64,000 nt of DNA from Aeromicrobium fastidiosum (lineage in GTDB: Bacteria; Actinomycetota; Actinomycetes; Propionibacteriales; Nocardioidaceae). Shown here in pieces: positions 53,399 through 62,194 of this stretch. The translations under genes and the position numbers were made by a program. Position 1 is the first letter of the stretch. Every line of letters begins with the position of its first letter. The stretch lies in contig NZ_JAGIOG010000001.1 of the NCBI RefSeq assembly GCF_017876595.1, positions 682,001 to 746,000 on the forward strand. Reading direction: 5' to 3'. Below the pieces are notes generated by a model, which saw nothing but the letters and a program-made list of their open reading frames with translations, was not told where the DNA came from and made no database searches.

Positions 53399-54381
53399 CG
53401 CACGCTCATCTCCTCGGCCCGCACGCAGGCGACGTCTGCGGCCCCGACCTGACGCAACGGCGGTGGGCCGCCGGTGCACAGCTCGTCGGCGTGCGCGCAC
53501 CGCGGTGCGAACGAGCACCCGGGCGTCGACTCGTCGAGCGACAGGGCCCGGCCGGGCACCGCCTCGACGGCGTGGCCCGGCTCGATGCGCGGCGTCGAGG
53601 CCAGCAGTGCCCGCGTGTAGGGATGGCGCGGGGCGGCGAACAGGTCAGCAGTGCGCTGGTGCTCGACGACCCGTCCCGCGTACATCACGTAGATGCGCTC
53701 GCAGATGGCCGCCGCGAGGTCGAGGTCGTGGGTCACGAACAGCATCGCCGCGTTGGTGTCGGCGCGGCGACGGTCGAGGATCGAGACGACCTCGGCCTGG
53801 GTCGTGACGTCGAGCGCCGTGGTCGGCTCGTCGGCCAGCAGCAGCGACGGCTCCGACGACAGGGCGGCGGCGATCATGATCCTCTGGAGCATCCCGCCCG
53901 ACAGCTGGTGCGGGTACTGCTCGAGGACGGTCGCCGGGTCGCGGATGCCGACGGACTCGAGCAGGCTCGCGCACCGCGCCAGCGCCGTCTTCTTGTCCGT
54001 GCCGGACGCGACCAGCCCCTCGACGAGGAATTGGCGCACGCGGCGCACGGGGTTGACCCCCGAGCGAGGGTCCTGGTAGATCATCGCGACCTGGTGCGAC
54101 CTGATCTGACGCAGCTGCTTCTTGTCGGCGGCCAGGATGTCCTGCCCGTCGACCAGGACCTGCCCGGTGACCTTCGCGCCGTCCGGCAGCATGCCCAGCG
54201 CGGCGCGCGACGTGACCGACTTGCCCGAGCCGGACTCGCCGACGAGTCCGACGGTCTCGCCCTTGTGGACCACGAGGTCGACGCCGGCCAGCACGGGACG
54301 TGCGGCGCGGCCGGACGCCAGCTCGATGCGCAGGTTCTGGATGCTCAGCGCCTCGACGGGAGATGCCTCGGTGATGCTCAT
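53395..54381 (-). CDS. Dipeptide-type ABC transporter ATPase (DppD-like)
   Basis: A 328-aa ATPase. Walker A GLVGESGSGKSV, MIYQDPRSGVNPVRRV, signature LSGGMLQRI (LSGGM variant common in DppD), Walker B LLLADEPTTALD, then HPYTRALLASTPRIEPG. It ends with the oligo_HPY extension GCSFAPRCAHADELC, which binds an iron-sulphur centre in some members. ATG overlaps the DppC stop. Forms the ATPase heterodimer with the DppF-like protein. Confidence 0.92.
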   Translation of the reverse strand: MSITEASPVEALSIQNLRIELASGRAARPVLAGVDLVVHKGETVGLVGESGSGKSVTSRAALGMLPDGAKVTGQVLVDGQDILAADKKQLRQIRSHQVAMIYQDPRSGVNPVRRVRQFLVEGLVASGTDKKTALARCASLLESVGIRDPATVLEQYPHQLSGGMLQRIMIAAALSSEPSLLLADEPTTALDVTTQAEVVSILDRRRADTNAAMLFVTHDLDLAAAICERIYVMYAGRVVEHQRTADLFAAPRHPYTRALLASTPRIEPGHAVEAVPGRALSLDESTPGCSFAPRCAHADELCTGGPPPLRQVGAADVACVRAEEMSVR

Positions 54382-55250
54382 GCGATGGACCCTCCGGTCA
54401 GCTTCTCGCCGATGTAGTCGCCGATGATGTTGACCGCGATGACCACCGCGACGATCGCCAGGCACGGGAAGAGCACGGGCCAGATGACGCTCTGCACCAG
54501 CGCGTCCTGGCCTTCGGCGACCATGACGCCCCAGTCGGACGTGGGCGGCTGGACGCCGAGGCCGAGGTACGACAGCGCGGCCAGGTCGACCATGACGTAC
54601 CCGAAGCCGAGGGCGCTCTGGGCCAGCAGCGTCGGCGAGATGTTGGGCACGATCTTGCGCGTCGCGATGGCCGTGCCGGAGTAGCCCTGCACGCGGTACG
54701 CCTCGATGTACGGGCGGGCCTTCTCCTGCAGCACCAGGTTGCGCACCAGGCGTGCGGTGTAGGGCGTGTAGGCGATCATCAGGCCGATCGTCGGCGCGAG
54801 CAGTCCCGGCCCGAAGAGCGCGACCGCCAGCATCGCGACCAGCAGGCTCGGGAAGGCGAACAGGAACTCGATGACGCGCGACAGGAACGAGTCGACGGCT
54901 CCGCCCAGCCACCCGCACGCGAGGCCCAGCACGGTGCCCAGCAGGGTCGAGACGATGACCACGACGAGGGGTGCCAGCAGGCTCAGGCGTGCGCCGAACA
55001 TGACCCGGGAGAGGATGTCCCGTCCCGCTCCGTCGGTGCCCATCAGGTGACCGGCCGTGCCGGGGCTGGACAAGAAGGCGTTGAGGTCGACGGCGTCGGG
55101 GTCGAACGGCGCGATGAGCGGTGCGGCGACGGCCACGACCACCATGACGACGATGATCGCCACCGAGATGATGACGGGGACGGGGCCCGAGAGGCCCGGG
55201 ATGCGTCGCGCGCGGAGCCGCGACCTGGTGGGCGGTGCGAGAACGGTCAC
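54378..55250 (-). CDS. Dipeptide-type ABC transporter permease (DppC-like)
   Basis: A 290-aa permease. Six hydrophobic segments after an N-terminal cytosolic stretch; the loop AAPLIAPFDPDAVDL and HLMGTDGAGRDILSRVMFGAR are DppC hallmarks. The EAA loop is YRVQGYSGTAIATRKIVPN. GTG 55248-55250 overlaps the DppB stop as GTGA; the frame is open further upstream but that part lies inside dppB in another phase. Confidence 0.92.
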   Translation of the reverse strand: MTVLAPPTRSRLRARRIPGLSGPVPVIISVAIIVVMVVVAVAAPLIAPFDPDAVDLNAFLSSPGTAGHLMGTDGAGRDILSRVMFGARLSLLAPLVVVIVSTLLGTVLGLACGWLGGAVDSFLSRVIEFLFAFPSLLVAMLAVALFGPGLLAPTIGLMIAYTPYTARLVRNLVLQEKARPYIEAYRVQGYSGTAIATRKIVPNISPTLLAQSALGFGYVMVDLAALSYLGLGVQPPTSDWGVMVAEGQDALVQSVIWPVLFPCLAIVAVVIAVNIIGDYIGEKLTGGSIA

Positions 55251-56194
55251 GATGCCTTCCTCCAGCTGGCCACCCGCGGGTCGATGATCGGGTAGAGCAT
55301 GTCGACGATGGTGTTGCAGACCAGGAAGGCGCCCACGACGAGCAGGCTGATGGCCTGCACGACGGGGAAGTCGCGCTTGGCCACGGATGCCTGCAGCAGC
55401 GAACCGACGCCGTTGAGACCGAACGCGGTCTCGACGATCGTCGTCGCGACGATGAGGCCGGCCACGACGAGTCCGGCGATCGTCGCGATGGGTCCCAGGG
55501 AGTTGCGCACGATGTGCCGGCGCACGACCTGGTTCTCCGGTACGCCGCGGCCGCGGGCGACCATGACGTGGTCGCGGTGCAGGTTCTCCACGAACGACGA
55601 GCGCGATATCCGCGCCACCGCTCCGATGAGCGACAGCGCCAACGCGATCGCCGGCAGGGTGAGGTGCCACAGCCGGTCGGCGAACCCGTCGCCCGCGCCC
55701 GTGGCCGGGAACCAGCCCAGCCCGACCGAGAACACCGCGAGCAGCAGCACGCCGACGACGAACACCGGCGTCGCGACCGCAGCGCTGATGGCCAGCAGGA
55801 TGATCTTGTCGACGAGCCCGCGGTTGAGGGCTGCGACCAGGCCGAGGACGAATCCGCCGACCAGGATCAGCAGACCCGCGTACACGACCAGGGTCAGCGT
55901 CGTGGGCAACCGGGAGGCGATCAGGTCCTGCACCGACTCCTTGTACTGCAGCGACAGCCCGAAGTCTCCGTGGAGCACCCCGCCGAGCCACTCCGTGTAC
56001 CGCTGCAGCAGCGGGTCGTCGAGGTGGTACTCCGCGCGGAGCACGTCCAGCTGCGCCGGCGTGGTCTTGGTGGAGCCGGCGAGGAAGGTGGCGGGGTCAC
56101 CCGGCACGAGGTACATCGATCCGAAGATCAGCACCGAGCTGACGAACAGGGTCAGGACGAGTGACCCCAACCGCCTTCCGAGAAATGCGAGCAC
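55247..56194 (-). CDS. Dipeptide-type ABC transporter permease (DppB-like)
   Basis: A 315-aa permease. MLAFLGRRLGSLVLTLFVSS opening, MYLVPGDPATFLAG (family block), and EAA loop ARGRGVPENQVVRRHIVRNS. Six hydrophobic segments. GTG start at 56192-56194, 15 bp after the receptor gene stop. Pairs with the DppC-like permease. Confidence 0.92.
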   Translation of the reverse strand: MLAFLGRRLGSLVLTLFVSSVLIFGSMYLVPGDPATFLAGSTKTTPAQLDVLRAEYHLDDPLLQRYTEWLGGVLHGDFGLSLQYKESVQDLIASRLPTTLTLVVYAGLLILVGGFVLGLVAALNRGLVDKIILLAISAAVATPVFVVGVLLLAVFSVGLGWFPATGAGDGFADRLWHLTLPAIALALSLIGAVARISRSSFVENLHRDHVMVARGRGVPENQVVRRHIVRNSLGPIATIAGLVVAGLIVATTIVETAFGLNGVGSLLQASVAKRDFPVVQAISLLVVGAFLVCNTIVDMLYPIIDPRVASWRKAS

Positions 56195-56209
56195 AGTCGA
56201 TCAGATCAC

Positions 56210-57832
56210 TTACTTGGTCGAGCCGATGGACGCGAGCCACGGCGTGTACAGGAAGCTCTGGCTGGGCACGAGGCCCGTCAGGCGCTTGTTGACGAACACG
56301 TCGATGTAGGGCGTGACGATCGGGATGACGTAGTGATCCTGGCTGCGCAGCGCCTCGGCCTGCGTGACCAGCGTGGCGCGCGCGTCGTCGTCCGCCGTGG
56401 CGGTCGCCTCGGCCAGCAGCTTGTCGTACTCGGGGTTGTCGTAGCCCACGTAGTTGTAGTAGCTGCCCTGCGTTGCGTAGAGGTCGTACGACAGCGGCTC
56501 CGGGAAGTCGAGGTATCCGCGGACGATGTAGCCCGAGAGCCCCTCGCGCGCCTCCTCGTCGGAGAAGATCTTGTAGTAGTCGGTGGACGACAGCGACCGC
56601 AGCTCGATGTCGAGGCCGATCTGCTTGGCCGACGCCTGCATCGACAGGGCGACCTTCGAGTCCTCGGCCGAGCCGTTGTCGTACGCGAACGTCAGCGGCG
56701 GCACGGAGCCGGCGGCGGCGACGAGCTTCTTGGCCTCTGCGAGGTTCTGCTTCGGCTCGGGCAGCTTGTCGTACGCGGCCTGGAAGATCGGCTTGGAGTA
56801 GCCCCACGTCGCCGGCGAGGTCAGCTTCTTGATCGGCTTGGCCGCGCCTCCGTAGACGCTCTTGGCGATGCCCTGGACGTCGACGGTCATGCTGAGCGCC
56901 TTGCGGATGTCCGGGTTCTTGACGGCCGGGTCCTGGGTGAACGTCGTCAGGAAGACCGGCGACAGGCTCTGGCCGTACAGCATCGAGCCGGCGTCGGACT
57001 TCGCGAGCTTGGTCTGCGACGAGACCGCGTTGGTCCACTGGCCGTCGACGTCGCCGCGCAGCAGTGCCGACGTGGACGACGACGTGTCGGTGTCGAACGT
57101 GAACCGCGCCTTGGCGACCTTGGGCTTGGCACCCCAGTAGCTGTCGTTGCGGACGAGGGTGATGTCCTGGCCGCTGCGCCACTGGTCGACCTTGTACGGG
57201 CCGGTGCACATGATGCCGCCGGAGGCGGTGCCGAACTTCTTGCCGAGCTTCTCGGTCGCGGCCTTGCTCACGATCGACATCGCGGGCGTGGCCTGGTACC
57301 ACTTGAACAGCACGTTGGGCTTGTCGAACGTGACCGTAACCTGCATCGGTCCGGTCTTCTCGATCGACGTCACGCCGTCGAACGACGACGCCCAGGCGGA
57401 TGCGACCTTCTCGTCGCGCACGCGGTCCATGGAGTAGATGACGTCGTCCGCGGTCATGGGCGATCCGTCCCAGAACGTGACGCCGGAGCGGAGGTCGAAG
57501 ACGAAGGTCTTGTCGTCGGGCTCGGTGACCTTCTCGGCCAGGCTCGGCTGGAGCTTGTAGTCGGTGCCGAAGGTCGTCAGCTGCTCGCACAGGTTGGCGT
57601 CGAGGGTGCTGATGCTGTCCAGCGCCGACTGCGCCGGGTCGAGCGTGGTGGGCTCACCGGCGGGGAGGTTCCAGGTGATCGAGTCCACGTCGCCCTTGGG
57701 CGCCGGCACGGACGTCGCGATGCTGACGTCCTTGGGGGCCGCGGAGCTGTCTGAGCTGCCGCCGCCGCACGCGGCCAGCGTCATCAGAGCTGCGGCTGAG
57801 ACGGCCGCGCAGGTGGTGCGTGTGATGTTCAT
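56210..57832 (-). CDS. ABC transporter substrate-binding lipoprotein, family 5
   Basis: A 540-aa lipoprotein (lipobox LMTLAACGGGS). SBP_bac_5 type: LPAGEPTTLDPAQSALDS, SLAEKVTEPDDKTFVFDLR and VTFWDGSPMTADDVIYSMDR, then the late YDNPEYDKLLAEATATAD. Such receptors bind peptides, nickel, opines, or sugars; the ligand is unclear. ATG 57830-57832 with GGAGGATCC upstream (an ATG four codons earlier is part of this ribosome-binding site). First gene of a six-gene operon (receptor, two permeases, two ATPases, hydrolase) and perhaps the AraC gene. A 19-bp palindrome lies 90 bp upstream. Confidence 0.92.
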   Translation of the reverse strand: MNITRTTCAAVSAAALMTLAACGGGSSDSSAAPKDVSIATSVPAPKGDVDSITWNLPAGEPTTLDPAQSALDSISTLDANLCEQLTTFGTDYKLQPSLAEKVTEPDDKTFVFDLRSGVTFWDGSPMTADDVIYSMDRVRDEKVASAWASSFDGVTSIEKTGPMQVTVTFDKPNVLFKWYQATPAMSIVSKAATEKLGKKFGTASGGIMCTGPYKVDQWRSGQDITLVRNDSYWGAKPKVAKARFTFDTDTSSSTSALLRGDVDGQWTNAVSSQTKLAKSDAGSMLYGQSLSPVFLTTFTQDPAVKNPDIRKALSMTVDVQGIAKSVYGGAAKPIKKLTSPATWGYSKPIFQAAYDKLPEPKQNLAEAKKLVAAAGSVPPLTFAYDNGSAEDSKVALSMQASAKQIGLDIELRSLSSTDYYKIFSDEEAREGLSGYIVRGYLDFPEPLSYDLYATQGSYYNYVGYDNPEYDKLLAEATATADDDARATLVTQAEALRSQDHYVIPIVTPYIDVFVNKRLTGLVPSQSFLYTPWLASIGSTK

Positions 57833-57921
57833 CGGATCCTCCATGTTCGCGGCGCGGCAGGTGTGGCCTACGTCTCGCTCGAGAGAACTCTCGCCTACGG
57901 CTCATCGCCGTGTCAACGAAA

Positions 57922-57940
57922 ATCTTATAATTTACAAGAT
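57922..57940. promoter_or_regulatory. 19-bp AT-rich palindrome between the transporter and monooxygenase operons
   Basis: ATCTTATAATTTACAAGAT: 16 of 19 positions are self-complementary, with perfect outer arms ATCTT/AAGAT. It lies between two divergent operons, 90 bp from the receptor start and 116 bp from the monooxygenase start. Shape and AT content fit a GntR- or TetR-type dimer site. Confidence 0.6.
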
Positions 57941-58055
57941 GATTGATTTCACGTAACACGCTCCACGCGACACGCCGTTCCCGACTGTCGTCAAAGATCA
58001 AAAGCCTGTCGCCGAGGATCAAGTCTCCCGCGGTTCCATCTTGCAGACTGGTCGC

Positions 58056-59570
58056 ATGAGCCCCGCCCAGACCAGCCCCCTGCCACTGCCCCACCACGTC
58101 GACGTCGTCGTCGTGGGAGCAGGCCTGTCCGGCATCGGTGCCGGCTACCGCCTGCAGACCGAGCTGCCCGACAAGAGCTATCTGATCCTCGAGTCGCGCG
58201 ACACGATGGGCGGCACGTGGGACCTCTTCCGCTACCCCGGCGTCCGCTCCGACAGCGACATGTTCACGCTCGGCTACCAGTTCAAGCCGTGGCGCGACGC
58301 CAAGTCGATCGCCGACGGACCGACGATCCTGGAGTACATCCGCGAGACCGCTGCGGAGTTCGGCATCGACGAGCACATCCGCTACGGCACCAAGGTCGTG
58401 TCGGCAGACTTCTCGACCGCCGACTCCCGGTGGACGCTGACGCTGTCGCGTGACGGTGTCGAGACGACCATGACGTGCAGCTTCCTCTACTCGTGCGCCG
58501 GCTACTACGACTACGACGACACCTACCGTCCCGAGTTCCCCGGCATCGACGACTTCGCCGGCGAGATCGTCCACCCGCAGTACTGGCCCGAGGACCTCGA
58601 CTACGCCGGCAAGCGCGTCGTCGTCATCGGCAGCGGCGCGACCGCCGTGACGCTCGTGCCGTCCATGACCAAGGACAGTGAGCAGTCAGGCCGCGCCGAG
58701 CACGTCACGATGCTGCAGCGCAGTCCCACCTGGATCAGCGCGGTCCCCAGCCGCGACAAGAAGGCCGACTGGCTGCGCGACCACCTGCCGGCCGACGTCG
58801 CGCACACCCTGATCCGGTCGAAGAACATCGCGTTCGGCACCGCTTTCTATCAGTTCTGCCGGCGTCGACCCCAGCAGGCGCGCAAGATCCTGCTCGGTCT
58901 CACGACCAAGATCCTCGGCGACGAGCAGATGGTCGCCGACCACTTCACGCCCGCCTACGACCCCTGGGACCAGCGGCTGTGCGCCGTCCCCAGTGGCGAC
59001 CTGTTCAAGAGCCTCAAGAAGGGCGACGCCGAGATCGTGACCGACACGATCGAGTCGTTCGTCCCGGAGGGCATCCGCCTGACGTCCGGTCGCGTGCTCG
59101 AGGCGGACGTCGTGGTGACCGCGACGGGGCTCAAGCTGCTGGCCTTCGGCGGCATCAAGCCGCAGGTCGACGGCGAGACCGTCCCGCTGTCGGAGCAGTT
59201 CGTCTGGCAGGGCGCGATGATGACCGGCGTGCCGAACTTCGCGGTCTGCATCGGCTACACCAACGCGTCGTGGACCCTGCGCGCCGATCTCTCGCACCGA
59301 CTGGTCTGCAAGGTGCTCGGCTGGATGGACGACCGGGGACACGCGGCCGTCGAGCCCAGCCCCGACCGACCGCTCACCGAGCGCCCCCTGCTCGACCTCG
59401 CATCCGGCTACGTCCAGCGCTCGATCGACGCGTTCCCCCGCCAGGGCGACAGCGGGCCGTGGCGCGTCCGCCAGAACTACGTGCTCGACTCGCTGACCAC
59501 GATGCGCACCGACCTCGACAAGACCCTCAAGCCCGTGACGCATGCCCGCGTCGAGAAGGTGGCCTCATGA
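58056..59570 (+). CDS. Flavin-containing Baeyer-Villiger monooxygenase (EthA-like)
   Basis: A 504-aa class B flavin monooxygenase. DVVVVGAGLSGIGAGYRL is the FAD motif, GGTWDLFRYPGVRSDSDM follows. The Baeyer-Villiger fingerprint is FAGEIVHPQYWPED (F-x-G-x3-H-x3-W-P intact), and VVVIGSGATAVTLVPSM is the NADPH motif. It inserts oxygen next to a ketone carbonyl, giving an ester or lactone. ATG 58056 with no ribosome-binding site, so perhaps leaderless; an ATG-like start six codons earlier is also possible. The stop overlaps the ADH start (ATGA). Confidence 0.93.
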   Translation: MSPAQTSPLPLPHHVDVVVVGAGLSGIGAGYRLQTELPDKSYLILESRDTMGGTWDLFRYPGVRSDSDMFTLGYQFKPWRDAKSIADGPTILEYIRETAAEFGIDEHIRYGTKVVSADFSTADSRWTLTLSRDGVETTMTCSFLYSCAGYYDYDDTYRPEFPGIDDFAGEIVHPQYWPEDLDYAGKRVVVIGSGATAVTLVPSMTKDSEQSGRAEHVTMLQRSPTWISAVPSRDKKADWLRDHLPADVAHTLIRSKNIAFGTAFYQFCRRRPQQARKILLGLTTKILGDEQMVADHFTPAYDPWDQRLCAVPSGDLFKSLKKGDAEIVTDTIESFVPEGIRLTSGRVLEADVVVTATGLKLLAFGGIKPQVDGETVPLSEQFVWQGAMMTGVPNFAVCIGYTNASWTLRADLSHRLVCKVLGWMDDRGHAAVEPSPDRPLTERPLLDLASGYVQRSIDAFPRQGDSGPWRVRQNYVLDSLTTMRTDLDKTLKPVTHARVEKVAS

Positions 59571-60616
59571 GCACCGGCACGATGCGGGCCCAGCGCCTCG
59601 ACACCGCGACCCTGACCTTCGAGGTCACCGACGTCCCCGTCCCCACGCCCGGGCCCGGCGAGGTGCTGATCAAGGTCGCCTTCTGCGGCATCTGCCACTC
59701 CGACCTGTCGCTGCTCGACGGCACGTTCCCGGCGATGGGGCCCCAGGTCGTCACGCAGGGCCACGAGGCCTCGGGCTGGATCGCCGAGATCGGACCCGAC
59801 GTCACGGGGTGGGCGGTCGGCGACCGGGTCGTCCCCGCCGCCGGACGTCCGTGCGGCCAGTGCCACCACTGCCTGCGGGCCGACTACGGCCACTGCACGG
59901 CGCTGCAGCTCATGGCCTTCGCGTACGACGGGGCATGGGCGGAGTACACCGTCGCGCAGGCCCTCGGCCTGACCCGCATCCCCGACAACGTCTCGATGGA
60001 GCAGGCCGCGATCCTGGCCGACGCTGTCTCCACGCCGTACGGCGCGGTCGTCCACACCGGACAGGTGCGGGTCGGCGAGTCGGTCGGCGTGTGGGGTGCC
60101 GGCGGTGTCGGCACCCACGTCGTCCAGCTGGCACGGCTCGTCGGGGCGACGCCGATCATCGCCGTCGACCTCGACGAGACCGTGCGCCGGCGGGCGCTCG
60201 AGCTCGGCGCCGATCTGGCGCTCGACTCCCGCGACCCCGACCTCGCGGCCAAGATCCTCGAGATCACCGGCGGCGTCGGTCTCGACGTCGCCTTCGACGC
60301 GGTCGGCCTGAAGGTCACCTTCGACCAGGCCATGGCCTCGCTCGGCAACGGTGGACGCCTCGTCGGCGTGGGCATGAGCGGCGAGGAGTGGGGGCTCGGT
60401 GCCAGCATGTGGTTCAACCTGAGCCGCAAGCAGGTGCTCGGCCATCTCGGCTACGAGGTCGCCGACATCGGCACCCTCGCCCGCCTGGTGTCGACCGGCC
60501 GCCTCGACCTGAGCCGGTCGATCAGCGGCATCGTGTCGCTCGAGGACGTCGCGGAGGGCATCCGCATCCTGCACGAGCGCGAGGGCAGCCCCGTCCGCAT
60601 CCTGGTGAAGCCCTAG
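59567..60616 (+). CDS. Zinc-dependent alcohol dehydrogenase
   Basis: A 349-aa medium-chain dehydrogenase. FCGICHSDLSLLDGT and TQGHEASGWIAEIG (catalytic zinc), PCGQCHHCLRADYGHC (structural zinc), VGVWGAGGVGTHVVQLARL (coenzyme), YEVADIGTLARLV at the end. Coupled to the monooxygenase by a 4-bp ATGA overlap. It likely supplies the ketone from an alcohol or oxidises the alcohol released from the Baeyer-Villiger ester. ATG start. Confidence 0.93.
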   Translation: MSTGTMRAQRLDTATLTFEVTDVPVPTPGPGEVLIKVAFCGICHSDLSLLDGTFPAMGPQVVTQGHEASGWIAEIGPDVTGWAVGDRVVPAAGRPCGQCHHCLRADYGHCTALQLMAFAYDGAWAEYTVAQALGLTRIPDNVSMEQAAILADAVSTPYGAVVHTGQVRVGESVGVWGAGGVGTHVVQLARLVGATPIIAVDLDETVRRRALELGADLALDSRDPDLAAKILEITGGVGLDVAFDAVGLKVTFDQAMASLGNGGRLVGVGMSGEEWGLGASMWFNLSRKQVLGHLGYEVADIGTLARLVSTGRLDLSRSISGIVSLEDVAEGIRILHEREGSPVRILVKP

Positions 60617-60629
60617 GACGCGGCGGCGG

Positions 60630-61601
60630 TCAGCGGTCGGGTTCGCCACGGGCCGGGACGGTCTCAGCCGGCCCCGCCTCGAGGTAGGTCTGCCGGTAGG
60701 TCACACCGCGACCGACAGTTTCCGACTGGAGGATCGCACCGGTCGACGGGTCGACGACGAAGCGCTGGCTGCCGTAGTCCTTGTCCCTGATGGTGAGATC
60801 CCATCCGGTGCGACCGATCGCGTCGGTCACCTTGCCGGTCGTCGTGACGCCCGTCAGCGTGGCCATCTCATTCCAAATGGCCCGACGGACGGCCGGGGAC
60901 GCCGGCGTGTCGCTGAGCAGCTCACCGGCCTGCTTGAAGAAGTACCACTCGTGCGGTGCTCGCCCCTCCTTGTCTGGAACGCCCTCCTCGTCGTCGGTCA
61001 GCAGCTCGTGGATCCTCTGCTCGTCGAGGGCACCGGCGTTGACCTCACGCCAGGTGTAGGTGCGACCTCTGACCGTCAGCGTCGCCTGAGGCAGCTTGAG
61101 AGGCCTGACGTCCTCGAGAGCGACGTCCTCGCCGAAGGTGTCGCGGAGGACGCTCGGCCCGTCGACGCCCTTCCAGATCGTGCGCCTGCCCTCGCTGTTC
61201 TCGTCGGGCCTGTCGCTACCGCTCTGGGCGTACTCCGACACCACCTTCCAGTACGGCGCATCACCGAGCTCGGCGGGCTCCCGCCCGGCCGAGGTCGCGG
61301 CGGCCTCCACGATCTGCGCTGCGTTGGTGAACTCCGCTTCGACGACCGGAGTTGCAGGGGCCGCCGCAGGCTGGGGGGCACGGTCCTCACTCGGCGAGGT
61401 CACCCCCACCACGACGGCCGCCACCGTCACGGCTGCGACCGCGGAGAACACGCGACGGCGCTTGCGAGAACGCACCACGCGAGCACGGTTCATGACGTCG
61501 TCGCGCGCTGCGGCGAGCATGTCGTCGCGGCCGCGGGCGAGCGCCGGCGCTCCGGCAGGGACCACGTCGCGCGTGGCGACGAGCAGATCATCGAGCGTCA
61601 T
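60630..61601 (-). CDS. CU044_5270-like membrane protein, probable anti-sigma partner
   Basis: A 323-aa protein: N-terminal cytosolic stretch (MTLDDLLVATRDVVPAGAPA), one membrane span (FSAVAAVTVAAVVVGVTS, about 51-68), then an extracytoplasmic domain with WKVVSEYAQSGSD, APHEWYFFKQAGELLSDTP, and TGWDLTIRDKDYGSQRFVVD. The layout matches actinobacterial CU044_5270-type proteins that accompany ECF sigma factors. It lacks a clear ZAS (HxxxCxxC) anti-sigma motif, so an anti-sigma role is inferred from the neighbour. ATG overlaps the sigma stop. Confidence 0.72.
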   Translation of the reverse strand: MTLDDLLVATRDVVPAGAPALARGRDDMLAAARDDVMNRARVVRSRKRRRVFSAVAAVTVAAVVVGVTSPSEDRAPQPAAAPATPVVEAEFTNAAQIVEAAATSAGREPAELGDAPYWKVVSEYAQSGSDRPDENSEGRRTIWKGVDGPSVLRDTFGEDVALEDVRPLKLPQATLTVRGRTYTWREVNAGALDEQRIHELLTDDEEGVPDKEGRAPHEWYFFKQAGELLSDTPASPAVRRAIWNEMATLTGVTTTGKVTDAIGRTGWDLTIRDKDYGSQRFVVDPSTGAILQSETVGRGVTYRQTYLEAGPAETVPARGEPDR

Positions 61602-62146
61602 GTCAGTTCTCCTGTCGTCGCCGCAAGTGCAGCGGCAGCACGGGTACGGGCCCGGTGCAGACGGCTACGGGCGGCCGTCGGGGTGATGTCCAGGACCGCG
61701 GCGGCCTCGGTGATCGTGAGCTGCTCCCAAGCGACGAGCAGCAGCACCTCGCACTCGACGTCGCTGAGCCCGTCGAGTGCTCGCCTCAGATCAGCAGCGG
61801 CCGCCGACGCGTCGATGCGAGCGTCCACGGCGGCCCAGTCGACCTCCGCATCGGCATGCACGGAGGGTGATGGCTTGACGCTGCGGAAGTGGGACCCCAC
61901 GACGTTTCGGGCGATGCCGTAGAGCCACGGCAGCGCCGAACCGCTGGCGTGAGGCCGCACCCGGCGGCGCGCTCGCACGGCCGCCACGAACACCTCCGAC
62001 AGCAGGTCGTCCGCGACACTGCGGCCGGCTCTCCTGGCCAGGTAGGAGTGCACGGCCGCAGCATGCCGGTCATACAGGACGCCGAGGGCCTCAGGATCGG
62101 TGCGCGACCGGATGAGGACCTCGGCGTCTGACACGAACGTGTTCAC
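61598..62146 (-). CDS. ECF RNA polymerase sigma factor
   Basis: A 182-aa sigma-70 family factor. Region 2: LYDRHAAAVHSYLARRAGRS then ADDLLSEVFVAAVRAR and ALPWLYGIARNVVGSHFRS; region 4: LSDVECEVLLLVAWEQLTIT then ITPTAARSRLHRARTR. GTG 62144-62146 gives NTFVSDAEVLI; an upstream ATG at 62180-62182 adds 12 Arg-rich residues and is less likely. The stop overlaps the next gene's ATG, so both are coupled. Its target promoters are unknown. Confidence 0.92.
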   Translation of the reverse strand: MNTFVSDAEVLIRSRTDPEALGVLYDRHAAAVHSYLARRAGRSVADDLLSEVFVAAVRARRRVRPHASGSALPWLYGIARNVVGSHFRSVKPSPSVHADAEVDWAAVDARIDASAAAADLRRALDGLSDVECEVLLLVAWEQLTITEAAAVLDITPTAARSRLHRARTRAAAALAATTGELT

Positions 62147-62194
62147 ACCCTGCCTATGTCGCGCACGCCTGAAGCGTTGCACGACGGACGTCCA

